Positions 21,819 to 34,172 of a stretch of DNA of 64,000 nt are shown here, one piece after another (the stretch's first letter is position 1; each line of letters starts with the position of its first letter). The position numbers and the translations under genes were made by a program. The notes below the pieces were generated by a model, which worked only from the letters and a program-made list of their open reading frames with translations, was not told the origin of the DNA and ran no database searches. The stretch is from positions 6,711,001-6,775,000 of the forward strand of contig JAPTOF010000024.1 of the NCBI GenBank assembly GCA_028554755.1, written 5' to 3'. This DNA comes from Cordia subcordata. Taxonomy: Eukaryota > Streptophyta > Magnoliopsida > Boraginales > Cordiaceae.

Positions 21819-23431
21819 TGATACACTATTTAAGCACAAGCCTAAATAGCCCGCAAGTGCACGGGACGTGTGTAGTATAGTATGTGCAAGTGCGGGGTTG
21901 AATCCACAGGGAGGCTACCTTAGTTTAGTCTCTATGTGCTCGGGTGCCTTAAACTAGCTATGTGCGTGTGTCTATTTACTTTGGGATGGAAGGGAGCTCG
22001 GAAAAAGGAAAATAAAAACTAATTTATGGAGGAACTTAAAGGAGCCAAACTAAGAAAAGAAACACTGATAAAGAAGAAGGGGGCCTAGGGTGATTGCATT
22101 GCAGCTAGACTTGGGCTATGATAACGAATGAGGTCTATCTAAGGCTCGGGACTACTATTGTCATAGTGTTGATCGGGGGTTCTCTTAACCAATACTAGTG
22201 GTTTAATCCGTTAGCTAGATTTAAAGCTAAGGGCCAATCCCTCCTAGCCTACGCAATCCGTGCTGAGAACTTATCCTCTTGGCTGGATTTAAAGCCAAGG
22301 ACTAGCACCTAAACACTACGTGACATTAAAGCTCGATTAACCAACACTAACGTGAGTGAGGGATACTCTAGTCTAGGTTAACTTATCTGCTTGGCTGGAT
22401 TTAAAGCCAAGGACTAGCACCTAAACTCGACTAAGCAAAGCATGTAACCTATTAGCTAGATTTAAAGCTAAAGCCTACTGTACTAAGCAAAGCCACGAGA
22501 TTAAGCATAATCACATCGCCCATATAAGTAGATAAGAGCATTTGAAGCACAAATAACACATGCATATTCACTTAGGCATTTTAACAAACACATAGACATG
22601 TTTGATTTCCAATACATAGACATATTGAATTATGCCATAAATTTATGTAAATAAACATGTATTAAGAGCCAAAGATCTACACAAATCCATTATTCAAAGC
22701 CTTAATCTAATATACAACAACAATCAACCCTAAATCTAGCCTAAACTAGCAACATATTTACAAGAAATAGAGAAAGAACAAGAAGAACTTCCCTAAATTC
22801 TTGCTTCCAAATCCATACAAATCCTTCAAATCTTTGTTTAATGCTTCATTCCTAGCTTGGTATGGGGTTTAGATGGTGGTTTAGGGTGTTTTGTGAAGTG
22901 GGTAAAGGGTTAGGGTTTATTAGGATTTAAGAAATAAAAGTTCCTCCGTTGAAAATTAGCTGAAACAAGCTTTTTATGGATTTCTTCAGTGCACAGCCGG
23001 TCGACCGGCTCCTCTTTCTTGCTCGACCGGCTTCAATCATGATGCTCTCTGGACTGGTCGGTCGACCGGCTTCTTGAGGAACTCGACCGGCTTCAAATCT
23101 TTTATTCTCTGGAGCGGTCGGTCGACCTAGACGATCGACCGGCTCTTCTTCTAAGTCAACCGATTGGATCAGAATGATCTCTTCTTTATTTCTTTTCTTC
23201 CGGTCTTCATCCGTTAGCTCATTTGTTCCTCGCATAAGCTTGAACCCTTCCAAAATACTCCTAAAACATGGAATATAACACTTAGTATAGTATTTATGCA
23301 CCTGAATACATTATGTACAAATATTAACAAATATGCATAAACTTTGTACTAAGTGCACTCAATTATACTCTAAACACCCTTAAATGTGCATGCAAAAACA
23401 AGATGCAAACACGCACAAATGACACACATCA
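21819..23431 (-). repeat. GypB 5' LTR
   Basis: 1613 bp, nearly identical to 7201-8811. It holds the hairpins at 22211-22230, 22279-22298, 22391-22410 and 22452-22471, and a perfect 16-bp palindrome AGCCGGTCGACCGGCT at 22995-23010 just upstream of the TATA-like site near 22971-22980. The palindrome units are arranged differently from the 3' LTR. Confidence 0.95.
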
Positions 23432-23535
23432 AGAAGCCAGATAGACAAAACTAAACAAACTATAAAGAAAAAGTTAGGAAAATAAATAAAGCAGCTACCA
23501 AAACACTGAAGCAAATAATGCAAACCACCGTGCCT
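23432..23535 (-). other. GypA leader, right part
   Basis: Begins with the right copy of the GypB duplication (AGAAG, 23432-23436) and continues the GypA leader to its primer site. Confidence 0.8.
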
Positions 23536-23552
23536 CCTTGACAACGACGCCA
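23536..23552 (-). promoter_or_regulatory. GypA primer binding site, degraded tRNA-Asp type
   Basis: In element sense TGGCGTCGTTGTCAAGG, adjacent to the 5' LTR. It resembles the GypB site but has several changes. Confidence 0.8.
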
Positions 23553-23558
23553 AGAACT

Positions 23559-25381
23559 TGATAGTCGTCTTTGAAGTGCAAGCTCTAAAGGCCTGCAAGC
23601 GTAAAGATCGATGCAGTGTAGTGTGTGCGAGAACGGGTGTCGAACCACAGGAAGGCTATGTTGTGGGATGGATTCTACGTGTGTGTGTTCTAAGGAATAC
23701 CTAAAAGGAGACCTAAACTAACTATTTTTGGTATTTTTGGATGATTGGGAGCTTTAGATAAAGAAACTTTAGATAAAGAAAATAAAACTAAACTATGGGA
23801 GTGGAAAAGTACAGAGACAAACTACCTAGAGGGCATTAACAAATGAGAGGGATTAGGGTGACATCTACTTGCTAATGAGTGATCCTAAACTCAAATACTA
23901 TGGGATTTACATAGAATGGCTTAATGACCAATTGCTTTTAACTAGGTTGCTTGATTAGTGTTCTAATTTCTCCCTAGGACTTGGTACGACTCTGTCCCTA
24001 GGCGCGGCCCCCTAGAGTTACGGCGTGGTCCTTATGACCTAAAGCCTTAAGAGTGACTAACTAGCTTCCTAGGTGACCTAGAACAAACCTACCCTAGTAC
24101 CTAACTCATTGGCTAGCCAAGACCTAGTGTTGCTAGAGTCGATTGAATCTACGCGAAAACCTATTGATTGGATTTAAAGCCAAAAGAGACTCGATCTAAA
24201 CTAGTCTTAATTTAAGCTTCATCATTCTAAAGTCACTAAAGTGGGATTTGACCTATTAGCGCAATCATACATGTTCAAGGCCAAGGTGTTTGCGAATGAA
24301 GTGGCCTATTCAACTACCAAACATCTTCATTCTCGGATCACACCATTAAAAACACTTTGAGCCAACATGTATATAGTTTTAAAGTCATATTTTCTACTAG
24401 GCATGCAAACATAAACATAGACATGAATATAAGCATACCCACTTCACAAGATCCACACATAAACACATAGACATGATTATAGAATGGATTAGAGGTGTTT
24501 AGTAGTAAATAGACTTCAATTTTTACATATGCAACTCTCATAGGCATATTATCAAACACCTAGACATATATTGAACAATAGCCATTTAAATAAGAAGAAC
24601 ATAGCATATGTATATATATTAAGCCATTAAATCCCATAATATAAAAGCATAGAATCAACCCATTACACAAGTATCATCACCCTAAACATATATACTCAAA
24701 CATAATATAAAAGATGATGAAAGAGAGAATAGAAGACTCTTCTTCCATCCTAGCAATTTTTGTACAAAATCTTTGAGTAGGTTTCAATCCAAATGTTTGA
24801 ACCCTCTAAATAAGCTTGAATCTAGGTGAAAAGTGTGTGATTGGGTATGTGTTAATGGTGGTATAGCTAGGGTTTTGTATGTGTGTGATAGATGTATGAT
24901 GGGTATAAAAAAACCCTCCAAAAGCTAAAAAATCAAGTTTTTATAGCATCAGCTGCACACTGCTTGTCAACCTAGCCGGTGACAGGCTTCTCTTCTTAGC
25001 TTATCTGGCTTTCAAAGTGATACTCTATAGACTGGCAGGTCGACCGGCTTTTTAGGGGAGTTTCAATTTTTCTCAGTCGACGGCTTCTCCAGTTGGCCTT
25101 TTATTCTCTTTCTTACTCTTGGCCTTTAACACACGACCTGTACGTCTTCTATCTTCGACATTCATTCTTGTTCAAGCTCCGTTTTAGCCCTATAGCTCGC
25201 CTAAAGCACAAAATTAAGCATTTAGTATAACATTTAACTTAAAAACTCAATTATGTACATTTGTTTACGCTTCAGCCTAATTCTAGTATATGTACTATAC
25301 TAATGCATCTTCTAAGGCTCAAAACACCTCTTAAACATAGGCAATTAACAACACAAACACACACAAAAACATAACACATCA
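23559..25381 (-). repeat. GypA 5' LTR
   Basis: The 1823-bp LTR starts TGATAGTCG and ends AACACATCA on the plus strand. It shares modules with the GypB LTR: a hairpin remnant near 24161-24185, a hairpin with lost loop at about 24112-24123, AACATAGACATG-like repeats, a GGTCGACCGG site at about 25038-25047 and a TATA box GCTATAAAAAC at 24938-24947. Bases 25382-25386 (CTTCT) would be its target duplication; the partner lies outside the window. Confidence 0.9.
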
Positions 25382-25452
25382 CTTCTGTATCTATTACACC
25401 TATTCTTTTTGCAGTTCCCACGTAAGCAGTCACCATTACCATAACTAGCCAT

Positions 25453-26170
25453 GTCGATCCCACTATTCCTCTCAACTTGACAACTCTTCACCTTCAATTC
25501 CCGACCCTGAGTAGCTTAAACATAACTACTTTGGTGACAATCAAATTTAATGGAACCAACTAACTATAGTTTATGGTGTTTGCGGATTGAACCTGTTCTC
25601 TTCACCTATGGGGTATCAGGTATTGTAGATGACACCCTTCCATGTATACCACTCGATTCTCCCACTCATCTCTCTTTACTTTGCTTTGATTGTCTGGTGC
25701 GTATGTGGCTTAATACCACCTTTACCACTAACATCATTCAAGATGTCTACCACTATCCTCATAGTTGAGATATTTGGTTGGCCCTTCAAGAACAATATTG
25801 TGGACTCCTTTAAGGTGAACTTGGATGCTCTTCGCCTTCAATTGCATTCCTTGCGCAAAGATAATAAAAATATGGAGACATATATGCGTGAATTAAAGGT
25901 GATTACTGATGCCCTTTTTTATGTCCACAAGCTCGTGTCTAAAGATGATCTGATCACCACCATGCTTCATGGCCTTCCTGCTGAGTATGGCGTTTTGGTC
26001 ACAACCCTTGTCAACTCAGGCAAAGTTCTGACATTGAATAATGCCTATCATAAACTGTTCACGCAAGAGGCTCATTTAAAGCTTATGGCTCAGTCCCAAA
26101 TCCCATCAACATGTCAAGCGTATGTAGCCACTTCAACAATAACCTCTCAGTAGCTTTCTAATGGGCACGG
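25453..26170 (+). pseudogene. CopD gag remnant
   Basis: Near 25500-25560 the reading gives LVTIKFNGTN, then with a frame change NYSLWCLRIEPVLFTYGVSG, the usual copia gag start. The frame at 25629-26153 continues with SFKVNLDALRLQLHSLRKDN, MRELKVITDAL, LHGLPAEYGVLVTTLVNSG and AHLKLMAQSQ, which is the UBN2-type gag region. No intact zinc knuckle is visible between 26170 and 26580, which contains no other clear coding signal. Confidence 0.85.
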
Positions 26171-26559
26171 ACGAGGCTCTAACAAACACAACAGCCGTGG
26201 CTGGGTCACACAAATTTTGGTGGTGGTCATGGCAGTCCCAATAATGGCTAGTACTCCATGATGGGGTCCATGTCATCCTCTTTAAGCCCATAGGAGATCT
26301 CAATGATATAGCAAATGGTTAGTGCATCTTCTTACTCATCTTTTAATTCTGCTCGCTCTAGTAATGTGTCACCTACTATTTATGATGGCTTACTAGGTCC
26401 TAGACCCTTGTTTCTACCACCTCAATGCCAAATATGCTTCTGGACATATTGCTATAAATTATGTTCACCATTTCAACCACGCCATTGTTTCCTCTAACCT
26501 GGCAAAATCACTTACTACTATGTCAATTAGTGAAACTAATGATGCTATTTAGTACCCTG

Positions 26560-27850
26560 ACTTTGCCACATCTGCTCACATGACTCTAGATATAGATATA
26601 CTTTCTTCTGTAACTCTGTATTGCGGTACTTCTAAAATCTTGGTTGGTAATGATGTACATCTTCCTATTGAACATATTGCCATAGCCATACTTTGTACAC
26701 CCAAAAAATCCCTGATTTTAAAAATTGTTTTGCATGTCCCTCACCTATCCCATCATCTTTTGTCTATTAGACACTTATGTGCACATTATGATTGTATAAC
26801 TGAATTTGATTCTTCTTCTTTTTCTTTTAAGGACAAGAACACAGGCCCTCTATTTCTTCGTTTCACCAGTAACACTGACCTATATCCACTGCCAACACAA
26901 TGCGTCTTCCCTACATTACAAGCTTTGGTTGTGCATCAAGTAGATGGTGATGTGTGGCATTGTCATCTAGGTCACTCAACTATAGGATTGTTTCTTTTTT
27001 GAAGTCAAATAATTTAATAAAGTGCTCTTATGCACCATTGAGTCTATGTAAGGAGTATCAGTTGGGCAAAAATGTTAGGTTGCCCTTTTAAAGTGTTGAA
27101 CATCATTCTAAATTGCTTTTACATTTCATTCATTTAGATGTTTGGATATCTCCTGTTTTTCTAATTTAGGTTTTAAATATTATGCTCTGTTTGCAGATGA
27201 CTTCTCAAATTTTACTTGGATTTTTCCCATGAAACACAAATCACAGGTTTTCTCTCACTTTCAAACATTTAAAACTTAAGTCGGAGACCTTTTTCAAATA
27301 AAATAAAATATTTTCAAAGTTATAGTGGTGGTGAATTTGACAACTTTGGTTTTTAGGCTTTTTTCGTCATCATGGTATTAGTTTTTGAAAGTCATGCCCG
27401 GACACTTCCCAACAAAATAGAGTGGCTGAACGTAAGTAGCAGCACATAATGGATGTTACCCATACTTTTCTTACACACACATCTATGCCTCCCTCTTTTT
27501 GGCTTGATGCAGCATATACCGCTATCTATGTTATAAATAGACTTCCTTCTCCCATTTTAAATTCCCGTTCCCCTTTTGAACTTTTATTTATTTCACAACC
27601 TGACTATACACTATTCAGGACCTTTAGTTGTGCTTGTTTTCCAAATCTTATTGCCACTACCTCTCACAAATTGGCGTTGCACTCTATCGAATGTGTGTTT
27701 CTTGGCTATGCTAATGGGTACAAAGGCTATCGTTGTTTGGACCTTTACATTGGTCGAGTATACTCTAGTAGGCATGCTCACTTCGCAGAGTCTATTTTCC
27801 CTTACCTATTCTTTTATGGCGCCATTCCTTTCTCCCTCCTCCTCTAAAGT
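26560..27850 (+). pseudogene. CopD protease and integrase remnant
   Basis: The frame at 26580-27002 has ILVGNDVHLPIEHI, HVPHLSHHLLSIRHL, EFDSSSFSFKDK and the pre-integrase WHCHLGHS. The integrase core at about 27120-27440 is strongly decayed (FADDFSNFTWIFPMKHKS can be read). The frame at 27449-27847 continues with PPSFWLDAAYTAIYVINRLP, CACFPN and CVFLGYANGYKGYRC. The protease active site itself is not recovered. Numerous frame changes. Confidence 0.87.
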
Positions 27851-28139
27851 CATCTCATTACCTGTTCCCCCTGTTGACCTTGATGTCACAGCGCATGCAT
27901 CACTTGCCCTTACAACTATCATCTCATCTTTGACATCTATGATCCTTCACGGCTCGTCATCTTCTCCCACACCTATCATTGAATCTGCCGCCCTCTTTCT
28001 TTTAATAGCTAGTGTCTTGTCTCCTTCATGTGCTCGCAGTTTATCTCCTTTTACAGAGTCTGTCCCCACCTCATCACCAACATTCTTCTTGAGTCCTACT
28101 CCTAAACCCTAACCTCCACAAAATGAACATCCAATGTAG

Positions 28140-28799
28140 ACCAGATTGAAATTAGGTATTAAAAAACCTAGGAATCTTTTGTCTCTTGCTTCCTCTACTA
28201 ATACTAATAAGCCCACCTCTTTCACTAACGTTTCCTGTAGTCTACACTGGTGCAAAGCTATGGCCAAGGAGTTCAACGCATTAATTCAAAATAAAACATG
28301 GGTCCATGTGCTACCACAATCAACCAAGAATTTAGTTGGTAGTAAATGGATTTATAGAATTAAGTATAACTCTGATGGGTCTATTGAGCACTATAAGACT
28401 CGTCTTGTTGCACAGGCATTTCACCAATAGGCAAGTATTGACTACTCTGAAACCTTTTGTTCTATTGTTAAACCCACTACTATTTGAACTATTCTCCCTA
28501 GAGTTTCTCTCGTTGTTGGCTCATTTATCAGTTGGATATTTAAAATGCTTTCTTTCATGGTTACTTAACTAAAAAGGTATATATGAAACAACCGCCAAGT
28601 TCCGTTGATCCTTAGCGACCTAATCATGTGTACAAATTGTAGAAAGCTCTCTAAGGTCTGAAACAAGCACCACTGCTTGGTTTCAAAGATTCAATTCTTT
28701 TGTTTTTTGTCTAATGGTATCCGATGCAGTTTTGTTGAAACTTTAATGTTCATTTCTCAATCACCACAAGGTATGCTTGTCTTGATTCTATATGTTGAT
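28140..28799 (+). pseudogene. CopD reverse transcriptase, N-terminal part
   Basis: The frame at 28146-28430 has WCKAMAKEFNALIQNKTWV, LVGSKWIYRIKYNSDGSIEHYKTRLVAQ, the standard copia reverse transcriptase opening. After a stop the sequence runs on through decayed core motifs to MLVLILYVD at 28799, where GypE interrupts the YVDD active site. The remainder starts at 44676 with DIVLTSS. Confidence 0.9.
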
Positions 28800-30395
28800 T
28801 GATGCGTGTTTTAACCAGCAAGCATACAGATAATTCATGGTATAGCAGATACGAGTACAAGTATCATTTCCATAGGAAGGCTACATTAGTTTGGTCTTTA
28901 CATGCTCGTGTGCTAAAGATAGCTACGTGCATGTGGGTACTTTCTTTAGGATAGAAAGGAGCTTAGAAAAAGGAAAATTAAATCTAAAATAGGAACTATA
29001 GCTGCCAAGCTAAGGAAGGAAAACTCTACAAGATAGAAGGGAACCTAGAGTGATTACGTTGCAACTAAACTCAGGCTATAATAATGGATTAAGTCTACCC
29101 AAGGCTCGGGACTTCTATTATCATTGTGTTGATTATGGTGGTTCAACCTATTAGCGAGGATTAAAGCTAAAAGCCAATCCCTCCTAGCCTACACAATCTA
29201 TTCTTGAAACTTATCCTCTTAGCTGGGTTTAATGCCAAGGACTAGCACCTAAACACTACGTGACATTAAGGCTCAATTAACCAACACTAACGTGGGTGAT
29301 GGATAATCTAGTCTAGGTTAACTTATCCTCTTGGTTGAGTTTAAAGCCGAGGACTAGCACTTAAACTCAACTAAGCATAGCATGTAACCTATTAACTGGG
29401 TTTAAAGCTAAAGCCTACTCTATTAAGCAAAGCCATAAATTAAGCACAATCTAGCAACACCCATAAAAGTACATAAAAGCATTTGAAGCACAAATAAAAC
29501 ATGCATATTCAATTAGTCATTTTAACAAACACATAGACATGTTTGATTTTCAATACATAGACATATTGAATCATGCCATAGATTTATGTAAACAAACATG
29601 TATTAAGAGCCAAAGATAAACACAAATCCTTTACTTAAAGCCCTAACCTAATATATAATATCAATCAACCTTCGATCTAACTCAATTGCAAAGCTTATTT
29701 ACAAGAATGAGAAAGGATAAGAAACTCCCCTTTAAACTTTTGCTCAAATCCAAAATAAAACCCTTCAATCTCTTCTTACAAGCTTCAATCCTAGCTTGGT
29801 TTGATGTGGGATTGTGTTTTTGGGTGTTTGGTGAAGTTGGTAGAGGTTAGGGTTTATAAGGGTTTTAAGAAATAAAAGTTCTTCCCTTCTAAAATTGCGA
29901 AAAGTCAAGCTTTTATAGATTGTTTCAGCGTATAGCTGGTAAACCGACCTTGGGAAGAGGGGGCAGCTTAACATGGATGCTTGTTGACTTGGTCGGAGTA
30001 TCTAGCTGGGGAAGTGACCAGCCTAACTGGGGAGGTGACTGGCCTTTTTCCTCTTATGCCCAAATTTTGCTCGATTTGCTCTCAATCTTCTCCGCTTGCT
30101 TCATGCTCTTTCCTAGAGTTTCTAAATGGCTTTTTTGTCATTTCTTCTGCTTCATATCAAACCTAGCTTTGCTCCTTGATCTAAGCATCATCATTTTAGG
30201 CTCAAGTCTTTCTCTCAAAATGTGCCTAAAACATGAAATAAGGCACTTAGTGTCGTATTTATGGGTTTTAAGTACTTATGCCCAAATATGACTAATAGTG
30301 CACAAATGCAACCTTAAATGCACTCAATTATGCTCAAAACACCCTGAAATTGTATGAAAACAATATATACGAACATACACAAATCACACACATCA
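28800..30395 (-). repeat. GypE 3' LTR
   Basis: 1596 bp, starting TGATGCGTG and ending CACACATCA. It carries four hairpin sites (29151-29170, 29219-29238, 29331-29350, 29392-29411), some with G-U pairs or mismatches, and a TATA-like CTATAAAAGC on the minus strand near 29908-29920. The palindrome cluster is decayed (29935-30050). Frames at 29765-30291 are not genes. Confidence 0.9.
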
Positions 30396-31960
30396 ACACC
30401 CCCCAAACCTCTCCCTTGCTTGTCCCTAAGTAAGCCTAAACCAAGTCTATCCACATGCTTTTTAAAGAGTTGTCAATTGTATTGACTTGCTATCTTTTTG
30501 CCTCCAAGGGGTAAAAGGGGTCATTCCTTTTATATAAGGGCTTCCCTAGCCTTTTTTGGATGCTCTCCTTAATCACAAGGGATCTTACACCCCTTAGGAA
30601 GTTATCAAGTGGCTAAAACCACCACAAACTTAGAATTCCAACTTATGCACCTGGGTTGTTGATACTTCGTGCCCAATCGACCAACATGGCCTCCCAACAT
30701 GCACTTAGCCTTGAAGATACAAGGAAAAGAAGATACATCACAATGGCTCATAATGATGTAAGAGCCTTATTCATAATACAATAAAATAATAAAAGAAAAC
30801 ACTTGTGTCAAGTTGACATTGTGTTAGTTGACACCTATTTACTTACTTTACTTTTTAATCTTTTTGTTGCATTTTTTGCTTTTGTCACTTTTTTCATTTT
30901 TTTTCTATTTTTTCATTTTTCCTTTTTTTTTTCCTCATTTTTGCAATTTTTTCAATTATTTTACATTTTTCTCAATACATGGCATAAACAAAAGAAAAAG
31001 AAAAAGAAGAAGATAAGACACACTAAAAGAACCAACCAGGGACGAGACACTCATATCAACAATCCTTAAAAACACTTTTTCCAACCAAGTCAAGGGATAG
31101 CTACAAGGTGCATCCTTAGATGTGCTCACTCTTCACAACTTTCAAAAGGAGTTTCTTTAAAGTCCCAATTCCCCCTCCACTCTATCCACTCACCACAAGA
31201 CAACCTTATCTTCACCAATCAATTAAGTTAATAACAAAATCTAACTGTGCAACCAAAATAGAGATAAACAGCTCAAAACATGCAAACAATCAAAAAAAAA
31301 ATGAAAACAATTTGAGCAAAAACAAGCATGCTATGCATCTACCCCATAAATGATATATAAACAATAAAGGAAGAATCACACTCCCAAACTTAAACTTTGT
31401 TTGTCCTCAAACAAATAACATCGAACCACAACAAGCAATCACATGAAACACATATGAGGAACGTGAAGAGCAATAGTTAAGGGCAAGTAAAAGATGGATA
31501 GATACAACTTTGTTTCCATGTAGTTTGCAAATGCCAAAGACAATTCAATGGTCTACTAGCCTCCATCTTTTGTGGAAAGCACTAATGCTCAAAAAAACAA
31601 AGAAGGGATTAATAGTCAATACAATGCAAATCCACATAGACATTTGAAATGATAAACAAAGATGTATGCAATGGTCTAACATTGTTGCACAAATGAAGGA
31701 AAGAAGCAAGAACAAGTGAGAGAGCAAAATTCTAACCTACTAAGAATACAAACAAAAAGAATAAGGCATAAACTATCAAAAGGCAAGAAAAACAAAACCA
31801 ATCTAATCTACTATATACAAAGCAAGAACAAGTAAAACAAAACTAATCTACTAGATACAAGACAAAAAAGAAGTAAATACAAGAAAAATAAGGAAAATAT
31901 AAATAAGCCTAAGATGCCTCCTAGTAGTGTTGGATTTAATGCCCCCAGCTGGGGCAAATG
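30396..31960 (-). other. GypE 3' non-coding region with two polypurine-like sites
   Basis: No gene. The 3' polypurine tract is at 30396-30417 with the adjoining hairpin decayed. A T-rich tract lies at 30840-30980 and an A-rich one at 30985-31015. The inner polypurine-like motif is at 31381-31412. A conserved post-ORF block is at 31909-31960. Frames at 30803-31069 are artefacts of the T-rich tract. Confidence 0.8.
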
Positions 31961-33959
31961 TTAGAGAAAAATATGTTTAAAGTTTTGAGGCACAAATTGT
32001 CGAATGCTCAAGTAAGCTCAAAAGGGAGAAGGAAACGGATTATGCACTATATAATGGGGTAATGAATGAACAATGCAAGCTTTACCAAAATGTCCACCCC
32101 GAAATGTCAAATATGAATGTGTGCTTGTATGTGATAAGGACCATACAACAATGCAAATGCTTATGCCTGACTTGCTCGCTAATTAACCACCCTATGGCCT
32201 ATTTCTCATAATCAAGGGCTAAGAACACGCCCTCCCCATGGGTCAATAATAGGTCTAATGCATGCAAAGTGGGTAGTGTATGTCTCAGTACTAGGTGGAA
32301 GTGTTCTATAGAAGAAGGCACAAATGTGAGCTCCAAATAAGAGGATACTCAATAGAATAGGAGTGGGGAGTAGGAACAACATCCAGAGAAATAAGGCCGA
32401 TGAAAGAAGATATGGAAGCACTAGACTCTTTCTCTCAATGAGATATGGCATGATCAAACAATACCGCTCTGACTCCTCACAAGGGTTGGATTCGATCTTA
32501 GTAGGTTCCCTCACACTAAAGGAAGATTCTTGTTCATCTAAAAAGAGATTAACCTCATCAATCAATACCGCTCTGACTCCTCACAAGGGTTGGATTCGAT
32601 CTTAGTAGGTTCCCTCACACTAAAGGAAGATTCTTGTTCATCTAAAAAGAGATTAACCTCATCAATCAATTCGTAGTAGAGAGGGTAGAAGAAGGTATCA
32701 ACAATGACTCATCAAATACACCCAAAAACCCATAAATCAAAATTTCAAGTTCATTGATTTCTTTCTTAAGTGTCTTCTTAGTGTGGCTATTTTCCTCAAC
32801 ACAATAATTTACAACTCCAAGAAACTTATCATGTTTAGAATATGAAATTGATGCTATGTTCTCCCAATTGATGACTCTAAATTCACACTAGCTAGGTTAT
32901 CATCAAACTCATTCTCAAATCCATTATTAGTGATCATCATCTCACAATCATGCTCTTCACAATGGGTGAAGGGGATAAAGGGGACTCAAAAGACTTCTCA
33001 TCACGCATCATGTTTGCTCGGGGAAGGTCTGTGTCCCTAAACTCCCTCGATGAAGACTCAAAATGCAATTGAGTACTAGGAACAATGGGATCATCCTCCA
33101 AATATGTATGAAGTGTGAGCAGAGAAGGGAAGGTAGGTTAAAATGACTCAATGGGAGGCAATAGGAGCATAAAACGATAAGGTGTCGCTTCTTCTAAAAC
33201 ATGCCCAAACTCGTCATCAAGAACCAAAATGCCATCAAGCTTATCTTCTTCCTCACTACAGGATGTAAATGCTTTATCAACCTCTGTCTCTATATTTCCC
33301 TCTCTAACACATCATCAAATTCATCACTAATTGCCTCAACTATAAGCTTCACTCCCATCCCTTCAACTTGGTCAAAAGGCATCTCAACACTCTTATCCAC
33401 AAGTTGCTCATTCTCAAATCCCCTATTTAAGCACTTGTCTATTTGGGATAACCTTTCCAAAATCCTAACTAGCCTATATTAATTGGATTGAAATATTTGA
33501 GCTTGTTGATAGGCTAAAGTTTGGATTTGTTCAAGCTTTCATCACGTGAAAAAGACCTAATGGAAGAGGATTCAATCGAGTGAAAATGGTAATCATTTTG
33601 GAAATCATTTTCAGCATAACCATAAGAAAACTAGAGAGAGGAATGGATTGGAAAGATGATGTGAAGGATGAACTCTCAAAGCAAGGAGATGAATAGAAGG
33701 AATAGTTGTTTTGACCCTAAGATGGATATGCATGATATGGCTCCCTATAATCATGATAACTTGATATTGATACATGGAAGGGCATATTACTATAAGGGGC
33801 ATTGTAAGAATTAGCACAAGATTAGGGATTTCTATATACAAGGGGACAACAAATAGTCCAATGCTCTCGACTACCACATAAGAGACAAGCATTAACAGCA
33901 TATACGGGAGGTGGGTAAGATGATACAAGTGACCACCAAGAAACATTAGATTTTTCCAT
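31961..33959 (-). pseudogene. GypE zinc-knuckle ORF remnant
   Basis: The start is the ATG at 33957-33959 (MEKSNVSWWSLVSSYPPP), matching the SWWSLVSSS start of GypB. CLLCGSREHWTICC fits the CX2CX4HX4C knuckle. Stops follow within the first 50 codons. The acidic and linker regions can be followed in pieces (IDEVNLFLDEQESSFSVREP at about 32500-32565) to a stop at 31961-31963 equivalent to that of GypB. A 104-bp tandem duplication (32459-32667) breaks the frame. The frame at 33611-33946 is a shadow in another frame. It would encode the same roughly 650-residue protein. Confidence 0.75.
32459..32667. repeat. Exact 104-bp tandem duplication in the GypE ORF
   Basis: The sequence beginning ATACCGCTCTGACTCCTCAC at 32461 recurs unchanged at 32565. 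The two 104-bp copies look identical, so the event is recent compared with the decay around it. 104 is not a multiple of three. Confidence 0.95.
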
Positions 33960-34149
33960 ACTTAATCAACATAAGTAGCCTCTTCTCAATTCACAAAAGT
34001 TTCTGAATTTTTTTCAAATTTTTTGGGTTTTTTTAAAGATTTTTTTTATTTTTTTTGTGATTTTGAAATAAAGGAAAGCTAGTGAAGATAGAATAACATG
34101 CAAGAAACTAACACAAACACAAAACACATAAAGAGCTAATACCGTGCCT

Positions 34150-34166
34150 CTTCAGCAATGGCACCA
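34150..34166 (-). promoter_or_regulatory. GypE primer binding site, tRNA-Asp type
   Basis: In element sense TGGTGCCATTGCTGAAG next to the 5' LTR, a degraded version of the GypB site. Confidence 0.82.
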
Positions 34167-34172
34167 AAAACT

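Larger units (their letters stand above)
7201..23431 (-). mobile_element. GypB: non-autonomous gypsy-type LTR element carrying a zinc-knuckle ORF, with CopC nested inside
   Basis: Two nearly identical LTRs (7201-8811 and 21819-23431, both TG...CA) flank an internal region of only about 3.6 kb once CopC is removed. The target duplication AGAAG is at 7196-7200 and 23432-23436. The primer site is tRNA-Asp type, next to the right LTR, and the polypurine tract is next to the left LTR, so the element reads on the minus strand. It has one long ORF and no recognisable reverse transcriptase, RNase H or integrase, so it should depend on another element. The high similarity of its LTRs shows it is younger than GypE and CopF. 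Confidence 0.95.
1..25381 (-). mobile_element. GypA: Athila-type Ty3/gypsy element, 3' end outside the window
   Basis: On the minus strand the order is 5' LTR (23559-25381), tRNA-Asp-like primer site, leader, gag, protease, reverse transcriptase, RNase H, integrase and a long non-coding tail that runs off the left edge. Integrase lies after RNase H, which is the gypsy order. The reverse transcriptase has the FMDD motif and the gag has a CCHC knuckle followed by a YNLGW block, as in the Athila/Tat lineage (family knowledge). The element is split at 7201-23436 by GypB. By comparison with GypB, the GypA 3' LTR should start about 220 bp left of base 1. Many stops make it a dead copy. Confidence 0.9.

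Noticed and set aside
29920..30291. 123-residue plus frame
   Set aside because: It lies antisense in the GypE LTR and shows no domain.
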